From NCBI GenBank assembly GCA_964528645.1, contig CAZGSR010000002.1:1-64000 (forward strand): DNA of 64,000 bases. The letters are read 5' to 3'. The position numbers were made by a program, and so were the translations under genes. Shown here piece by piece: positions 33,144 through 42,620 of the stretch. This DNA comes from UBA5734 sp964528645. GTDB taxonomy: Bacteria > Bacillota > Clostridia > Saccharofermentanales > UBA5734. The notes beneath the pieces were generated by a model, which was not told the origin of the DNA, made no database searches, and saw only the letters and a program-made list of their open reading frames with translations. Positions within the stretch are counted from its first letter, which is position 1. Each line of letters opens with the position of its first letter.

Positions 33144-33989
33144 ATGTCCAGACAGATAGATTGCCAGAAAGTGATCGAAGCGGTCGCTTCTTTATGCCAG
33201 CAAGCCAATATTGAACTGAGCCCGGATATCCAGCAAGCCCTTGAAGCTGCCCGCAAGGCTGAACCATCGCCGGCTGGCCAGGCGATCCTGGAAGAATTGA
33301 TTGAGAATGCAGCCTTGGCCCGGCAACAACGCCTGGCGATCTGCCAGGACACGGGCATGGCGGTTGTCTTTGTCCGGATCGGACAGGATGTGCAGATTGT
33401 TGGCGGCTCTTTGACGGACTCGATCCATGCCGGAGTGGCCAAGGGATATCGCGATGGCTATCTGCGCGCATCGGTCGTTTCAGATCCGATCCTGCGGGTC
33501 AATACCGGGGATAATACACCGGCCGTGATCCATTATGATATTGTCCCAGGAGATGAGCTGGAGATCACGGTTGCCCCCAAAGGGTTTGGCAGCGAGAACA
33601 TGTCAGCAGTCAAGATGTTCAGTCCATCAGCCGGCATCGAAGGCGTGCGCCAGTTTGTGATTGACACCATCCGCGCGGCCGGTCCCAATCCCTGCCCACC
33701 GATCATTGTTGGTGTCGGTCTCGGCGGCACGCTGGAAAAAGTGACCGAACTGGCCAAGGAAGCTTTGCTCCGCCCAGTCGGCAGCGCCAACCCCCAGCCA
33801 CACTTGCACCAGTTGGAACAAGAACTCCTGGCAGCTGCCAATGCCACCGGAATCGGCCCAGGTGGTCTCGGTGGCCGGATGACCGCGCTGGCGATTCACG
33901 TTGAAGCCTATCCGACGCACATTGCAGGCTTGCCTGTGGCGGTCAACATGAGCTGCCATGCCACCCGCCACGCCTCGATGACTCTCTAA
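33144..33989 (+). CDS. Class I fumarate hydratase, alpha subunit
   Basis: 281 residues from the ATG at 33144. Family text: 'LAICQDTGMAVVFVRIGQDV' (first cluster Cys), 'GYRDGYLRASVVSDPILRVN', 'FGSENMSAVKMFSPSAG', and 'LPVAVNMSCHATRHA' with a Cys near the end. Together with the beta subunit it makes the oxygen-sensitive [4Fe-4S] hydratase converting fumarate and malate; the related tartrate dehydratase cannot be excluded. The gene is followed 43 bases later by the beta subunit. Confidence 0.9.
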   Translation: MSRQIDCQKVIEAVASLCQQANIELSPDIQQALEAARKAEPSPAGQAILEELIENAALARQQRLAICQDTGMAVVFVRIGQDVQIVGGSLTDSIHAGVAKGYRDGYLRASVVSDPILRVNTGDNTPAVIHYDIVPGDELEITVAPKGFGSENMSAVKMFSPSAGIEGVRQFVIDTIRAAGPNPCPPIIVGVGLGGTLEKVTELAKEALLRPVGSANPQPHLHQLEQELLAAANATGIGPGGLGGRMTALAIHVEAYPTHIAGLPVAVNMSCHATRHASMTL

Positions 33990-34032
33990 CCGGATCTTAC
34001 ACGGATACTGCCAGAAATATGGAGCTTCATCT

Positions 34033-34617
34033 ATGAAACGGATCCACCTCCAATTACCCCTTGACCGGAAAACAATCCTGTCTCTCAAAGCTGGTGATTT
34101 GCTCTCCTTGACCGGCGTTTTGTACACTGCCCGCGATGCGGCCCATAAACGATTGATCGCAGCCCTCGACCAGAATGAACCGCTGCCGCTTGATTTATCC
34201 GGCCAGACGATTTATTACGCCGGACCCTGCCCCGGTCGCCCAGGCCTGCCTGTAGGTTCGGCCGGTCCAACCACCAGCGGCCGCATGGACGCCTATGCCC
34301 CTCGTCTGATCGAGCTTGGCCTGGTCGGTATGATTGGCAAAGGCGCCCGTTCACCGGCAGTCATCGAAGCGATGAGACAGCACGGGGCGATTTACCTCGG
34401 GGCCACTGGCGGAGCAGGCGCCCTCCTGGCACAGCGGATCAAAAAGGCAGAGGTGATTGCCTATGATGATCTCGGGGCTGAAGCGATCCGCCGGCTTGAG
34501 GTTGTAGATTTTCCTGTTGTCGTCCTGATCGATACACAGGGAAACAATCTCTATGAGCGTGGTCCCGCTGCCTGGGCTTTACCGGTTGCCAGTGAACCCG
34601 GTGCTGGTGTAAAATGA
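34033..34617 (+). CDS. Class I fumarate hydratase, beta subunit
   Basis: 194 residues from an ATG with GGAG eight bases upstream. Typical beta-subunit text: 'LKAGDLLSLTGVLYTARDAA', 'HKRLIAALDQNEPLPLDLSG', 'YYAGPCPG', 'GPTTSGRMDAYAPRLIELGL', 'GMIGKGARS'. It carries the substrate-swivel domain of class I fumarases/L(+)-tartrate dehydratases. Confidence 0.92.
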   Translation: MKRIHLQLPLDRKTILSLKAGDLLSLTGVLYTARDAAHKRLIAALDQNEPLPLDLSGQTIYYAGPCPGRPGLPVGSAGPTTSGRMDAYAPRLIELGLVGMIGKGARSPAVIEAMRQHGAIYLGATGGAGALLAQRIKKAEVIAYDDLGAEAIRRLEVVDFPVVVLIDTQGNNLYERGPAAWALPVASEPGAGVK

Positions 34618-34647
34618 CGGCGTGCATGAAGCACAGGAGGATTACCC

Positions 34648-34869
34648 ATGGAAATTAACAAAGATATGATCATTTCGGATGTGCTGAACCTTGACCGGGG
34701 CACAGTGCCGATTTTCTTCAAAAATGGCCTGCATTGCCTCGGTTGTGCCATGGCTTCGGGTGAAACGATTGAAGAAGCCTGCATGGTCCACGGTCTTGAT
34801 GTTGAAAAACTGCTTTTTGAGTTGAACAGCTTCTTTGAAGTCAGGGATCTGCCGGAAGCTTCCGTTTAA
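34648..34869 (+). CDS. DUF1858 redox-disulfide-type small protein
   Basis: 73 residues, ATG with GGAGG upstream. 'MIISDVLNLDRGTVPIFFKN', 'GLHCLGCAMASGETIEEACM' carries the CxxC motif of the DUF1858 (hybrid-cluster-protein-associated) family, also found at the N-terminus of iron-sulphur repair proteins such as ScdA. Placed 30 bases after the fumarase beta gene, so it may help maintain the oxygen-labile cluster (inference). Confidence 0.88.
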   Translation: MEINKDMIISDVLNLDRGTVPIFFKNGLHCLGCAMASGETIEEACMVHGLDVEKLLFELNSFFEVRDLPEASV

Positions 34870-34896
34870 GTTCAGGTCCTCGGAACCAGTCAGTCA

Positions 34897-34928
34897 AATC
34901 CCTCCGACCCTTGGCCGGAGGGATTTTT
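34897..34928 (+). terminator. Intrinsic terminator after the fumarase operon
   Basis: AATCCCTCCG / CGGAGGGATT stem around a short loop, followed by TTTT, 28 bases past the DUF1858 stop. Confidence 0.85.
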
Positions 34929-34986
34929 CCTAGGATCAGATCGCCGGATCCTTTCAGGTCCATTCGTCAGGTCATGGAGCATTTGT

Positions 34987-36012
34987 ATGGTGCGAGAGCA
35001 TAAGAGCTTGATTCTGGTCCTGATCTTTTTCCTGCTCCTGATGATCATCGGCACGATTGGCTATGTTGCTCTGCTCAAGGTCAGCGTTCTCGATGCGTTC
35101 TACATGACGGTGATTACCATCGCCACGGTTGGATTCAAAGAGGTGGCTGAGCTTTCCGAGGCGGCCAAGATTTTCACCGTTTTCATCATTTTTGCCGGGC
35201 TGGGGTTTGTCGGTTATGCCCTGACCAGCCTGGTGGCATTCCTGACGGAGGGCCAGCTCCAGACAGTCTGGCGGAGGCGTCGCATGGATAACCGGATCAG
35301 AGCCTTGCACAAACACTATATCGTCTGCGGCGCCGGTGAGACCGCGCAGAATGTCATGGCCCAGCTGGCTGCCGGCAAAGTGCCCTTCGTGGTCGTTGAT
35401 CTGCGCGAGGAGAAAATCCACGAATTCCACAACCGCGGCATCCTGGCCATCCACGGCGACCCGACCCATGAATCCGCCCTCGAACAAGCCAACATTCACC
35501 AGGCGGAAGGCCTGATCTGTGCCTTGTCTTCGGATACGGAAAATGTCTTCACCATCCTGACAGCCCGTTACCTCAATCCAAACCTCTATATTATCTCCCG
35601 TGCAATCGAACCCCATGCTCACGAAAAGCTGCGCATGGCTGGTGCGGACCGGACGATATCTCCGAACGAAATCGGTGGGAGACGCATGGCGGCCATGGTC
35701 CTGCGGCCATCGATTTTCTCATTCCTCGACGTCGTGACCTATGCCGGCGATGAGGTTTTCAACTTGGAAGAAGTCCTGCTGGACGAGACATCCGAGCTCA
35801 ATGGCAAGACCCTGCGCGAGGCCAGAATCCCCGAATGCACAGGCCTGATCGTCATGGCGATCAAGAAATCTGGCAGCCGAACCATGGTCTTCAATCCTCG
35901 GGCCGGCGAAATGATTGCAGCAGGCGACTCGCTGATTGTCCTGGGCAATCCGGAAATGGTCGACAAACTCAAGAACCTGGCGAAAGACGAAGGTGTCCGC
36001 CTGCATCTTTGA
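34987..36012 (+). CDS. Two-TM potassium channel with RCK (TrkA-N/TrkA-C) domains
   Basis: 341 residues. Two membrane helices flank a pore loop with 'TIATVGFKEV', where the usual selectivity filter is TVGYGD or TVGFGE. Then a Rossmann RCK domain ('HYIVCGAGETAQNVMAQLAA', 'VVVDLREEKIHEFHNRGILA', 'GDPTHESALEQANI') and a TrkA-C domain ending 'IAAGDSLIVLGNPEMVDKL'. It resembles MthK-type channels gated by cytosolic ligands. Confidence 0.9.
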   Translation: MVREHKSLILVLIFFLLLMIIGTIGYVALLKVSVLDAFYMTVITIATVGFKEVAELSEAAKIFTVFIIFAGLGFVGYALTSLVAFLTEGQLQTVWRRRRMDNRIRALHKHYIVCGAGETAQNVMAQLAAGKVPFVVVDLREEKIHEFHNRGILAIHGDPTHESALEQANIHQAEGLICALSSDTENVFTILTARYLNPNLYIISRAIEPHAHEKLRMAGADRTISPNEIGGRRMAAMVLRPSIFSFLDVVTYAGDEVFNLEEVLLDETSELNGKTLREARIPECTGLIVMAIKKSGSRTMVFNPRAGEMIAAGDSLIVLGNPEMVDKLKNLAKDEGVRLHL

Positions 36013-36014
36013 TC

Positions 36015-37940
36015 TCAGTGCGGCAAGGTGAAGCCTTGCCCCCAGAGCCAGTCATACTGGATCCATTCATACACCTCGAGCAGGTCCTTGCTGGACAGGC
36101 TCGGGGATTTTTTTGTGATGGCCTGCTCGGACTGTTCCGGGCGATCTGCCTGTTCCTTTAGCTGCCCGTGATCCAGCAGATCCAATTGGTCCAGATCCAG
36201 GACCAGCTGCTGCAGCGGGAGCAGAGGAAGACCGGCCGCCTTCATGAGCTTTGCGCCCAGGACATTGAACCCGGGACATGCCCCTTCACCAGTGCGCTCC
36301 AAGGCGAGCATTCCAGGCAGTCCGGCGTTTTGGGCAGCCTGGTTGGCGTGATAGAAAACCGGCACGTGATACAAGGCTGGATCTTGTGCTGTGTCTGCCA
36401 TTCCGGCGTCTACCATCATGCGATAGCCGGAGTGCTCACCGATACCTGGCAGATGGTCGCCAAACGCGCAGAGCAGGACAGGCCGATCCAGCTGCTCGAT
36501 CTCCTGGCAGAGTTTTTCGTAAAGGCGACCGGCGTCGCGAACTCCCTGGGTATAGTTGATGACAGCCTGGCGGTCGCCGTCAGTCAGTCCGAGGTTTTGG
36601 GAAAACTGAGGCTTGGCTTCGGGATCGATTTCATTTTCTGCATAGCGGTCCGGGGCATAGGGACCATGATTCTGCATCGTCAGGGTGTAGATCAGTTGTG
36701 AATTCTCAGTCTGGTGCAACTGGGCCAGGATCGGCTCCAGCAGTGCTTCATCCGCCATGTACCAGCCTTTTTCCCGGGCAAAGCCTTGCTCGGTCAATTC
36801 TTCCAGCCCATTGAATCGGCCGAAGCCCAGCAGGGGATAGACTTTGTCGCGATCGTAAAAGGTGCGGGTGTAGCTGTGGATGGCTGTCGTCTGGTAGCCC
36901 AGCTGCCCCAGATGTGCAGGCAGTGCAGGCAGTGGCCGCGTAATCTTGATGAAGGGGCAGGCCGAATCGTGCAGCAGCGAAATCGAAAGTCCGGTCAGAA
37001 ATTCAAACTCAGAATTGGCTGTCAGTCCGGCAAAACAGCTGGCCGTGACATCTCCGGCATAATCTGCCCGGAAGGCTTGCAATGGATCAGCGGGAAAGAC
37101 CAGGCCAGGGATTCGCGTGATGTCCCACAGAGCTTCGATGGCAAGGACGATGATGGTTGGCCTGATCCCGACAGGTGCTGCAGCTGTCTTCTCGGCGAAG
37201 GTTTGCAGCAGGCTTTGGATCTGTTTTGCCTTTTCCGGCGTGTAAGCTTCGGGTTCATCCTGGTCAATCGCCACCAGCTGGATGTGTGCCCCAAAAGCCA
37301 GCCAAGTACCATGCAGCCGGACGTTCTGATCATAAGACTGGCTCGACAAAACCGGCAGATGCAGCCATTGACGGACCCTCGGGCTCTGTACCCAGCATCC
37401 ATAAAGCCAGTACAGGACCAGGAAACAGGCTCCGGCCACTGTGGCCAGGATCCGGCCGCTGACTGAGCCAGGACCATCCAGGAAGCTGTTGCCAGATACA
37501 CTGTAAAGCAAGCCATTACCCAGTAGCTGTCCCATCAGCATCGGCAGGAAAAAGGCTGGACGGATGTAGTGTCCGATCAGTTCGCGGAACTTGCCTGGAT
37601 CACTGGTTTTGAACAAATCCGACCATAGGAAATGGGTCAACGCCGTTTCATACTTGACCTGGTCGGCTTTGGCCACAACATAGACGAGAAAATAGCCGAC
37701 GGTAAAACCAGGCCAGATCCGGTTGGTCAGGGCTGCGATCAAGAGCGGCAGCGCTGCGGTAGCAGGGATGGAGAGCAGAAAGGACGGGAACTGGTGCCGC
37801 ACCCAGCGCAAAGCACCCTGCAAACTGCCCGTAGCAACCCATTGAGCGGAAAAGATAGAAAAAATGCCGGTGAAAAGAAAGAAAAACAGTATGTGTACCA
37901 AAGGAGAAAAGCCGCTGGCGGCCAAGCGAAGCATCGTCAC
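36015..37940 (-). CDS. LTA-synthase-family membrane sulfatase
   Basis: 641 residues if it starts at GTG 37940, nine bases after AGAGG; a TTG at 37997 and an ATG at 37934 are alternatives. About five N-terminal membrane helices, then an outside alkaline-phosphatase-fold domain: 'TIIVLAIEALWDITRI' (metal Glu), 'CFAGLTANSEFEFLTGLSIS' with the Thr nucleophile, 'YQTTAIHSYTRTFYDRDKVY', 'LIYTLTMQNHGPYAPDRYAE' (His) and 'VLLCAFGDHLPGIGEHSGY' (Asp-His). Such enzymes polymerise or transfer glycerol phosphate from phosphatidylglycerol. It converges with the K+ channel gene, two bases apart. Confidence 0.88.
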   Translation of the reverse strand: MTMLRLAASGFSPLVHILFFFLFTGIFSIFSAQWVATGSLQGALRWVRHQFPSFLLSIPATAALPLLIAALTNRIWPGFTVGYFLVYVVAKADQVKYETALTHFLWSDLFKTSDPGKFRELIGHYIRPAFFLPMLMGQLLGNGLLYSVSGNSFLDGPGSVSGRILATVAGACFLVLYWLYGCWVQSPRVRQWLHLPVLSSQSYDQNVRLHGTWLAFGAHIQLVAIDQDEPEAYTPEKAKQIQSLLQTFAEKTAAAPVGIRPTIIVLAIEALWDITRIPGLVFPADPLQAFRADYAGDVTASCFAGLTANSEFEFLTGLSISLLHDSACPFIKITRPLPALPAHLGQLGYQTTAIHSYTRTFYDRDKVYPLLGFGRFNGLEELTEQGFAREKGWYMADEALLEPILAQLHQTENSQLIYTLTMQNHGPYAPDRYAENEIDPEAKPQFSQNLGLTDGDRQAVINYTQGVRDAGRLYEKLCQEIEQLDRPVLLCAFGDHLPGIGEHSGYRMMVDAGMADTAQDPALYHVPVFYHANQAAQNAGLPGMLALERTGEGACPGFNVLGAKLMKAAGLPLLPLQQLVLDLDQLDLLDHGQLKEQADRPEQSEQAITKKSPSLSSKDLLEVYEWIQYDWLWGQGFTLPH

Positions 37941-38056
37941 GATCGAGAACCTCTCAGTGGGATCAAGTGTCCCCGTCCATTCTGATTCAGCCGCCAAGTC
38001 CTGTCAACGGAAAACGGCGCGAGGAGGCTTGAGGAGGCTTGAGGACTGATGGGGAC

Positions 38057-38782
38057 TTTTTGCTTATTACCGTGAAATGTATACGAGGTGACAAGGGGAT
38101 GGCGCGAAGGACTCTTTGCTTGTTTCCGTGAAAAATAGCAAATTAATGCAGCCTTACTACCAACAATGAAGACCATCCCCGAACCGCTGGTGATGGTAGC
38201 AGATTTGGAGTCAGCCTCATTCTGAGGCGTGACACATTCGGTGGAACGGAGTGTCAAGGGTGCCAGACTCGGCGCGAGGGATGGCACCGTGGGCGGAACA
38301 TTCACGATTTGGGGCCAGAGGTACGGCCAAGTCTGGCACTGTGGGCGGAATGTTCCGGATTTGGGGTCGGTCCACATTTGAGGAAAATCTGCAATACCCT
38401 TGTGAAGCCCACAGCCGCACGCGGTTGACGCCTCGTCGAAAATGTTCCCAAGAAGTGCTCCGACATAGCGACGGAACTTTCCTTTCCTATGTCGGAGCAC
38501 ATAAGTGGAAGATCTTGGCTTGATCTGGAGAAGGCTACTGCCGCAGGCGTCTTCGGACCTCCCGGAGTTGTTGCCGTTTTGGTGCACCGACCCCAATTGT
38601 GGAAAATTCCATCCAAAGTGCCAGACCTACGGCCACCCCTGGCACCAAATCGTGAAATTTCCGCCCGCGGTGCCACCCATCGCGCCACCCCTGGTGCAGA
38701 TTTCGGCAATTACCGGTTTTGGACGCACCCCGCGCGACCCCCTTGTCGATTAATAAACTTTTCACGGTAATAAGCAAAGAGC
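38057..38782. mobile_element. ~0.7-kb non-coding repeat element (family C copy 1)
   Basis: Bounded by an inverted repeat: TTTGCTTATTACCGTGAAA near 38059-38078 and its complement near 38760-38780; a second, imperfect left copy is at 38112-38130. Inside are modular short repeats ('GGCACCGTGGGCGGAACATT', 'TTGGGGTCGG') and a long palindrome at 38457-38502 ('GTGCTCCGACATAGCGACGG' with 'CTATGTCGGAGCAC'). About 400 bp are shared, inverted, with 61200-61620. A 219-codon minus-strand frame crossing it is not supported as a gene, though see findings. Confidence 0.75.
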
Positions 38783-39029
38783 CGCACGAAGGACGCACCC
38801 CGCGGGCCGCACTTCCGCTCACGATCCCGCCCCCGGCCTGCCGGCCGCGTCCGGTCTCGCCGCTCATCAGGAATCGTTCTCGAAAACGTTTCCAACTTTA
38901 CAATAAGAAATGGCTTATTATGGATATGTTTAGGGTGTGTTTTGGTTATAATGGTTAGGCAGAAACAGAAATATCCCGGAAAACAGGCATTAAATGCTCA
39001 AAATAATTGCTCAAATGGGCGAATTTGGA
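38783..39029. other. Spacer between the family C repeat and the hydrogenase promoter
   Basis: Contains the string 'GCGTCCGGTCTCGCCGCT' also found at 27603, then AT-rich sequence. No gene seen. Confidence 0.5.
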
Positions 39030-39057
39030 TTGCATACAATGTCCTTTTCGCTATAAT
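39030..39057 (+). promoter_or_regulatory. Promoter of the hydrogenase gene
   Basis: TTGCAT (39030-39035), 16-base spacer, TATAAT (39052-39057), 85 bases before the start codon. Confidence 0.7.
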
Positions 39058-39060
39058 AGT

Positions 39061-39075
39061 TATGTTGGTAACATA
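39061..39075. promoter_or_regulatory. Palindrome over the hydrogenase transcription start
   Basis: TATGTT-GGT-AACATA, a perfect 6-bp inverted repeat covering the expected +1. A repressor site is plausible; it does not match the Rex consensus well. Confidence 0.45.
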
Positions 39076-39141
39076 CGTGACAAATACCGGCCTGTTCGCA
39101 TGGCAGGCAGCTGATTGTCACATCGCAAGGTGAGGGAGAGC

Positions 39142-42100
39142 ATGAAATCTATATCCAACCAGAAACGCATCAAGGTTATGGTCAACGGCCGTGAGATGGA
39201 GGTCTATGACAATCTGACCATCCTGCAGTCCCTGCTGCAGGAGGACATCAACATTCCACATCTCTGCTATGACATCCGCCTGGACCGGGCCAATGGCAAC
39301 TGCGGCCTTTGTGTCGTCGAACTTGGCGAAAAGGGCAAGGAACGTGATGTCAAGGCGTGCCAGACACCGATCAAGGAAGGCATGGTGATCACCACCAACA
39401 GCCCCAAGCTGGAAGGCTACCGCCGGATCCGCCTGGAGCAGTTGCTGAGCGACCACAACGCCGACTGTGTCGCCCCCTGTGTCCAGACCTGCCCGGCCAA
39501 TATCGACATCCAGGGTTACCTGGCCCAGGTCAGCAATGGCAATTACGAAGCAGCTGTCCGCATCATCAAGGATAAAAACCCCTTCCCGATCGTCTGTGGC
39601 CGCGTCTGTCCGCACCCTTGCGAAGCCCAGTGCCGCCGCAGCCTGGTCGATACGCCCGTCGCCATCAACCATGTCAAGCGCTTTGCAGCTGACTGGGACA
39701 TGGCCCGCGAACAAGCCTGGCTGCCCTCCAAGTCTGCCCCCACCGGAAAGAAAATCGCCGTGGTCGGTGCCGGACCGTCCGGCCTGGCAGCTGCCTATTA
39801 CAGCGCGATCAATGGCCATGAAGTCACTGTTTTCGAACGTCAGCAGTTTGCCGGCGGCATGATGCGCTATGGCATCCCGGAATACCGACTGCCCAAAGCC
39901 ACCCTGGACAAGGAAATCGACATCATGCGCTCGCTCGGAGTCAAGATCATGACCGGCAAAGCCCTCGGTACGCACATCAGCCTTGAGGACTTGCACCATG
40001 ACTTTGATGCCGTCTATCTGGCGATCGGTTCCTGGCGTGCCACCCCGATGTCGATCGAAGGTGAAAACCTCGCCGGCGTCATGCTTGGTATAAACTACCT
40101 TGAGCAGGTCACCCGTGGCCGCGAGATCAACCTGGGCGACGCTGTCATCGTCGGCGGCGGCAACACTGCCATCGACTGCGCCCGCACCGCTCTCCGCAAA
40201 GGTGCAACATCTGTCAAGCTGGTCTATCGCCGTACCCAGGAAGAAATGCCAGCTGAATCTTATGAAGTCGAAGAAGCCTTGCACGAGGGCGTCGAAATGA
40301 TCTTCCTGATGGCCCCGACCAAGATCTCCATGGGTGAAAACGGCAAAAAGCGCCTCGAATGCATCCGCATGCAGCTCGGTGAACCGGACCGTTCCGGCCG
40401 CCGTCGTCCGGTCCCGATCGAAGGCAGCGAAACCTTCATCGAAGCCGACACCATCATTGGCGCCATCGGCCAGAGCACCAACACCCAGTTCCTCTACAAT
40501 GACTTGCCGGTCAAGCTCAACAAATGGGGCGATATCGAAATCAACGGCAAGACCTCGCAGACCTCTGAGGACAATATTTTTGCGGGTGGTGACTGCGTCA
40601 CCGGTCCGGCCACGGTCATCCAGGCCGTCGCTGCCGGGCGTCGCGCCGCTGATGCCATGAATAACTACCTCAATATCGGTTATGTCCGCGAATCCAATGT
40701 CGACTACAGCTGCAGCCGTGGTTCGATGGAAGACCTGCCGCGCTGGGAATTCGAGGAACGGCCGAAATTCCGCCGCGCCGCCATGCCCGCGATCTCGATT
40801 GAGGCGCGCAAAGACAATTTTGACGAAGTCGAGCTTGGTTTATCCGAGGACGCAGCCGTCACCGAAGCCCGCCGCTGTCTCAAGTGTGGCTGCGCGGAGC
40901 GTTATGACTGCAACCTGCGCAACGAGGCCACCAGCCATGGGATCGATTTCCGTGAACCCGTCCATGACCGTCCCTACATCCCGATCGTCGAAGACCATCC
41001 CTTCATCATCCGCGACCATAACAAATGCATTTCCTGCGGTCGCTGCATTGCTGCCTGCGCCGAAATCGAAGGCCCGGACATCCTGACCTTCTACATCAAG
41101 CAGGGCCGCCAGCTGGTCGGCACCAAGAGCGGCCTGCCTCTGGACCAGACGGACTGTGTCAGCTGCGGCCAGTGCGTCAATGCCTGCCCCTGCGGTGCCC
41201 TCGATTACAAGCGTGAACGCGACCGTGTCTTCCGGGCCATCCATAATCCGAAAAAGACCGTCGTCGCCTTTGTTGCACCAGCCGTCCGCAGTGTCATCTC
41301 CCAGCATTATGGCAAGACCTTCAACGAAGCAGCTCCGTTCACGGCCGGCATGCTCAAGTCGCTCGGTTTTGACAAGGTGTTTGACTTCACCTTCGCCGCT
41401 GACCTGACGATCGTCGAGGAAACCACCGAGTTCCTCAATCGCGTCAACAGCGGAGGCGTGATGCCCCAGTTCACCTCGTGCTGCCCCGGTTGGGTCAACC
41501 TGGTTGAACGCCGCTACCCTGAACTGATCCCGCACTTGTCGACGGCCAAGAGCCCACAGCAAATGATGGGCGCCACGGTCAAGAACCACTTCGGCCAGAT
41601 GGCTGGTATCGACCGCAAGGATCTGTTCGTTGTCTCGGTCGTCCCTTGCCTGGCCAAGAAATACGAAGCAGCCCGGCCGGAGTTTGCCGTCGGCAAGAAC
41701 CGCGACGTCGACGCCGTCCTGACCACCACCGAGCTTCTGGAAATGAAGCACCAGGCTCGCATCGATGCCTCTGAGATCGTGCCCTGCGAATTCGACGAAC
41801 CCTACAAGCAGGTCACTGGCGCAGGCATCCTCTTTGGTGCTTCCGGTGGCGTGGCCGAAGCGGCCCTGCGCATGGCAGTCGAGAAACTGACCAACAAACC
41901 GCTGACCGAACACCTCGATTTCGAGACCATCCGCGGCTTTGAAGGCGTCAAGGAAGCAACGATCAATGCCGAGGGCACGAATGTCCGCGTCGCGGTCATT
42001 TCCGGCCTGCACAATGCCGAACCGATCATCCACAAGATCATCCAGGGTGTTGACGTCGGTTACGACCTGATCGAAGTCATGGCCTGTCCGGGTGGCTGCA

Positions 42101-42609
42101 TTTGCGGTGCCGGCCATCCCGTTCCGGAAAAAATCGATGCCCTTGATAACCGCCAGGCGGTCCTGGTCAACATCGACAAAACCTCAACCTACCGCAAATC
42201 CCAGGAAAATCCCGATATCTTGCGCCTATATGATGAGTTCTATGGTGAACCGAATTCCGAGCTGGCTCACGAACTGCTGCACACCCATTACCATGCCCGC
42301 CTGGGCGATGGCGTCACCAGCATGGTGAGAAACAAGGGCAACTCGGCCTTCATGACCCATGAGCTGACCGTTTGCTTCTGCGACACCTGTGCCGGCCAAG
42401 GCTCGCGTGACAAATATAACAGCCTCCTGGCCCAGATCAGCAAGGACAAGATGGACTCCTTCGTTGAAGTCAAGGCGATCCGACTCAAGGGCAATCACCC
42501 GACCGAGGACATCTTCATGACCCTCGATGGCCTGACCGTCGATGATGCCAAGCTGCAGCATGAACTGCGGAAATTCAAAAAGGAAAAAACCATCGTTCAT
42601 CAGGTATAA
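39142..42609 (+). CDS. [FeFe]-hydrogenase fused to a GltD-like NAD(P)/FAD oxidoreductase
   Basis: 1155 residues from the ATG at 39142 (GAGGGAG upstream). Order: [2Fe-2S] ferredoxin domain ('HLCYDIRLDRANGNCGLCVV'), GltD-type N-terminal cluster region ('CVAPCVQTCPANIDIQGYL'), FAD site ('VVGAGPSGLAAAYY', ~residue 207), NAD(P) site ('IVGGGNTAIDCARTAL', ~335), two [4Fe-4S] motifs ('KCISCGRCIAAC', 'CVSCGQCVNACPCGAL', ~630-680), H-cluster motifs 'TSCCPGW' (~778), 'VPCLAKKYE' and 'MACPGGCICGAGHP' (~980), the small-subunit end 'ELLHTHY', and a further ~90 residues with 'VCFCDTCAGQGSRDKY'. It likely couples H2 and NAD(P)H in one chain; similar to glutamate-synthase-linked group A enzymes. Confidence 0.93.
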   Translation: MKSISNQKRIKVMVNGREMEVYDNLTILQSLLQEDINIPHLCYDIRLDRANGNCGLCVVELGEKGKERDVKACQTPIKEGMVITTNSPKLEGYRRIRLEQLLSDHNADCVAPCVQTCPANIDIQGYLAQVSNGNYEAAVRIIKDKNPFPIVCGRVCPHPCEAQCRRSLVDTPVAINHVKRFAADWDMAREQAWLPSKSAPTGKKIAVVGAGPSGLAAAYYSAINGHEVTVFERQQFAGGMMRYGIPEYRLPKATLDKEIDIMRSLGVKIMTGKALGTHISLEDLHHDFDAVYLAIGSWRATPMSIEGENLAGVMLGINYLEQVTRGREINLGDAVIVGGGNTAIDCARTALRKGATSVKLVYRRTQEEMPAESYEVEEALHEGVEMIFLMAPTKISMGENGKKRLECIRMQLGEPDRSGRRRPVPIEGSETFIEADTIIGAIGQSTNTQFLYNDLPVKLNKWGDIEINGKTSQTSEDNIFAGGDCVTGPATVIQAVAAGRRAADAMNNYLNIGYVRESNVDYSCSRGSMEDLPRWEFEERPKFRRAAMPAISIEARKDNFDEVELGLSEDAAVTEARRCLKCGCAERYDCNLRNEATSHGIDFREPVHDRPYIPIVEDHPFIIRDHNKCISCGRCIAACAEIEGPDILTFYIKQGRQLVGTKSGLPLDQTDCVSCGQCVNACPCGALDYKRERDRVFRAIHNPKKTVVAFVAPAVRSVISQHYGKTFNEAAPFTAGMLKSLGFDKVFDFTFAADLTIVEETTEFLNRVNSGGVMPQFTSCCPGWVNLVERRYPELIPHLSTAKSPQQMMGATVKNHFGQMAGIDRKDLFVVSVVPCLAKKYEAARPEFAVGKNRDVDAVLTTTELLEMKHQARIDASEIVPCEFDEPYKQVTGAGILFGASGGVAEAALRMAVEKLTNKPLTEHLDFETIRGFEGVKEATINAEGTNVRVAVISGLHNAEPIIHKIIQGVDVGYDLIEVMACPGGCICGAGHPVPEKIDALDNRQAVLVNIDKTSTYRKSQENPDILRLYDEFYGEPNSELAHELLHTHYHARLGDGVTSMVRNKGNSAFMTHELTVCFCDTCAGQGSRDKYNSLLAQISKDKMDSFVEVKAIRLKGNHPTEDIFMTLDGLTVDDAKLQHELRKFKKEKTIVHQV

Positions 42610-42620
42610 TGATTCCGCAC

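Noticed and set aside
37937..38596. 219-codon minus-strand frame in the 38-kb repeat
   Set aside because: It spans the end of the LTA-synthase-like gene region, the inverted repeat end and non-coding modules; only a 60-codon part is similar in copy 2. Kept as a question in findings, not as a gene.
39118..42117. Long minus-strand frames (388 and 425 codons) opposite the hydrogenase gene
   Set aside because: They are antisense by-products of strong GC-rich codon bias; the plus strand encodes all expected cofactor motifs.
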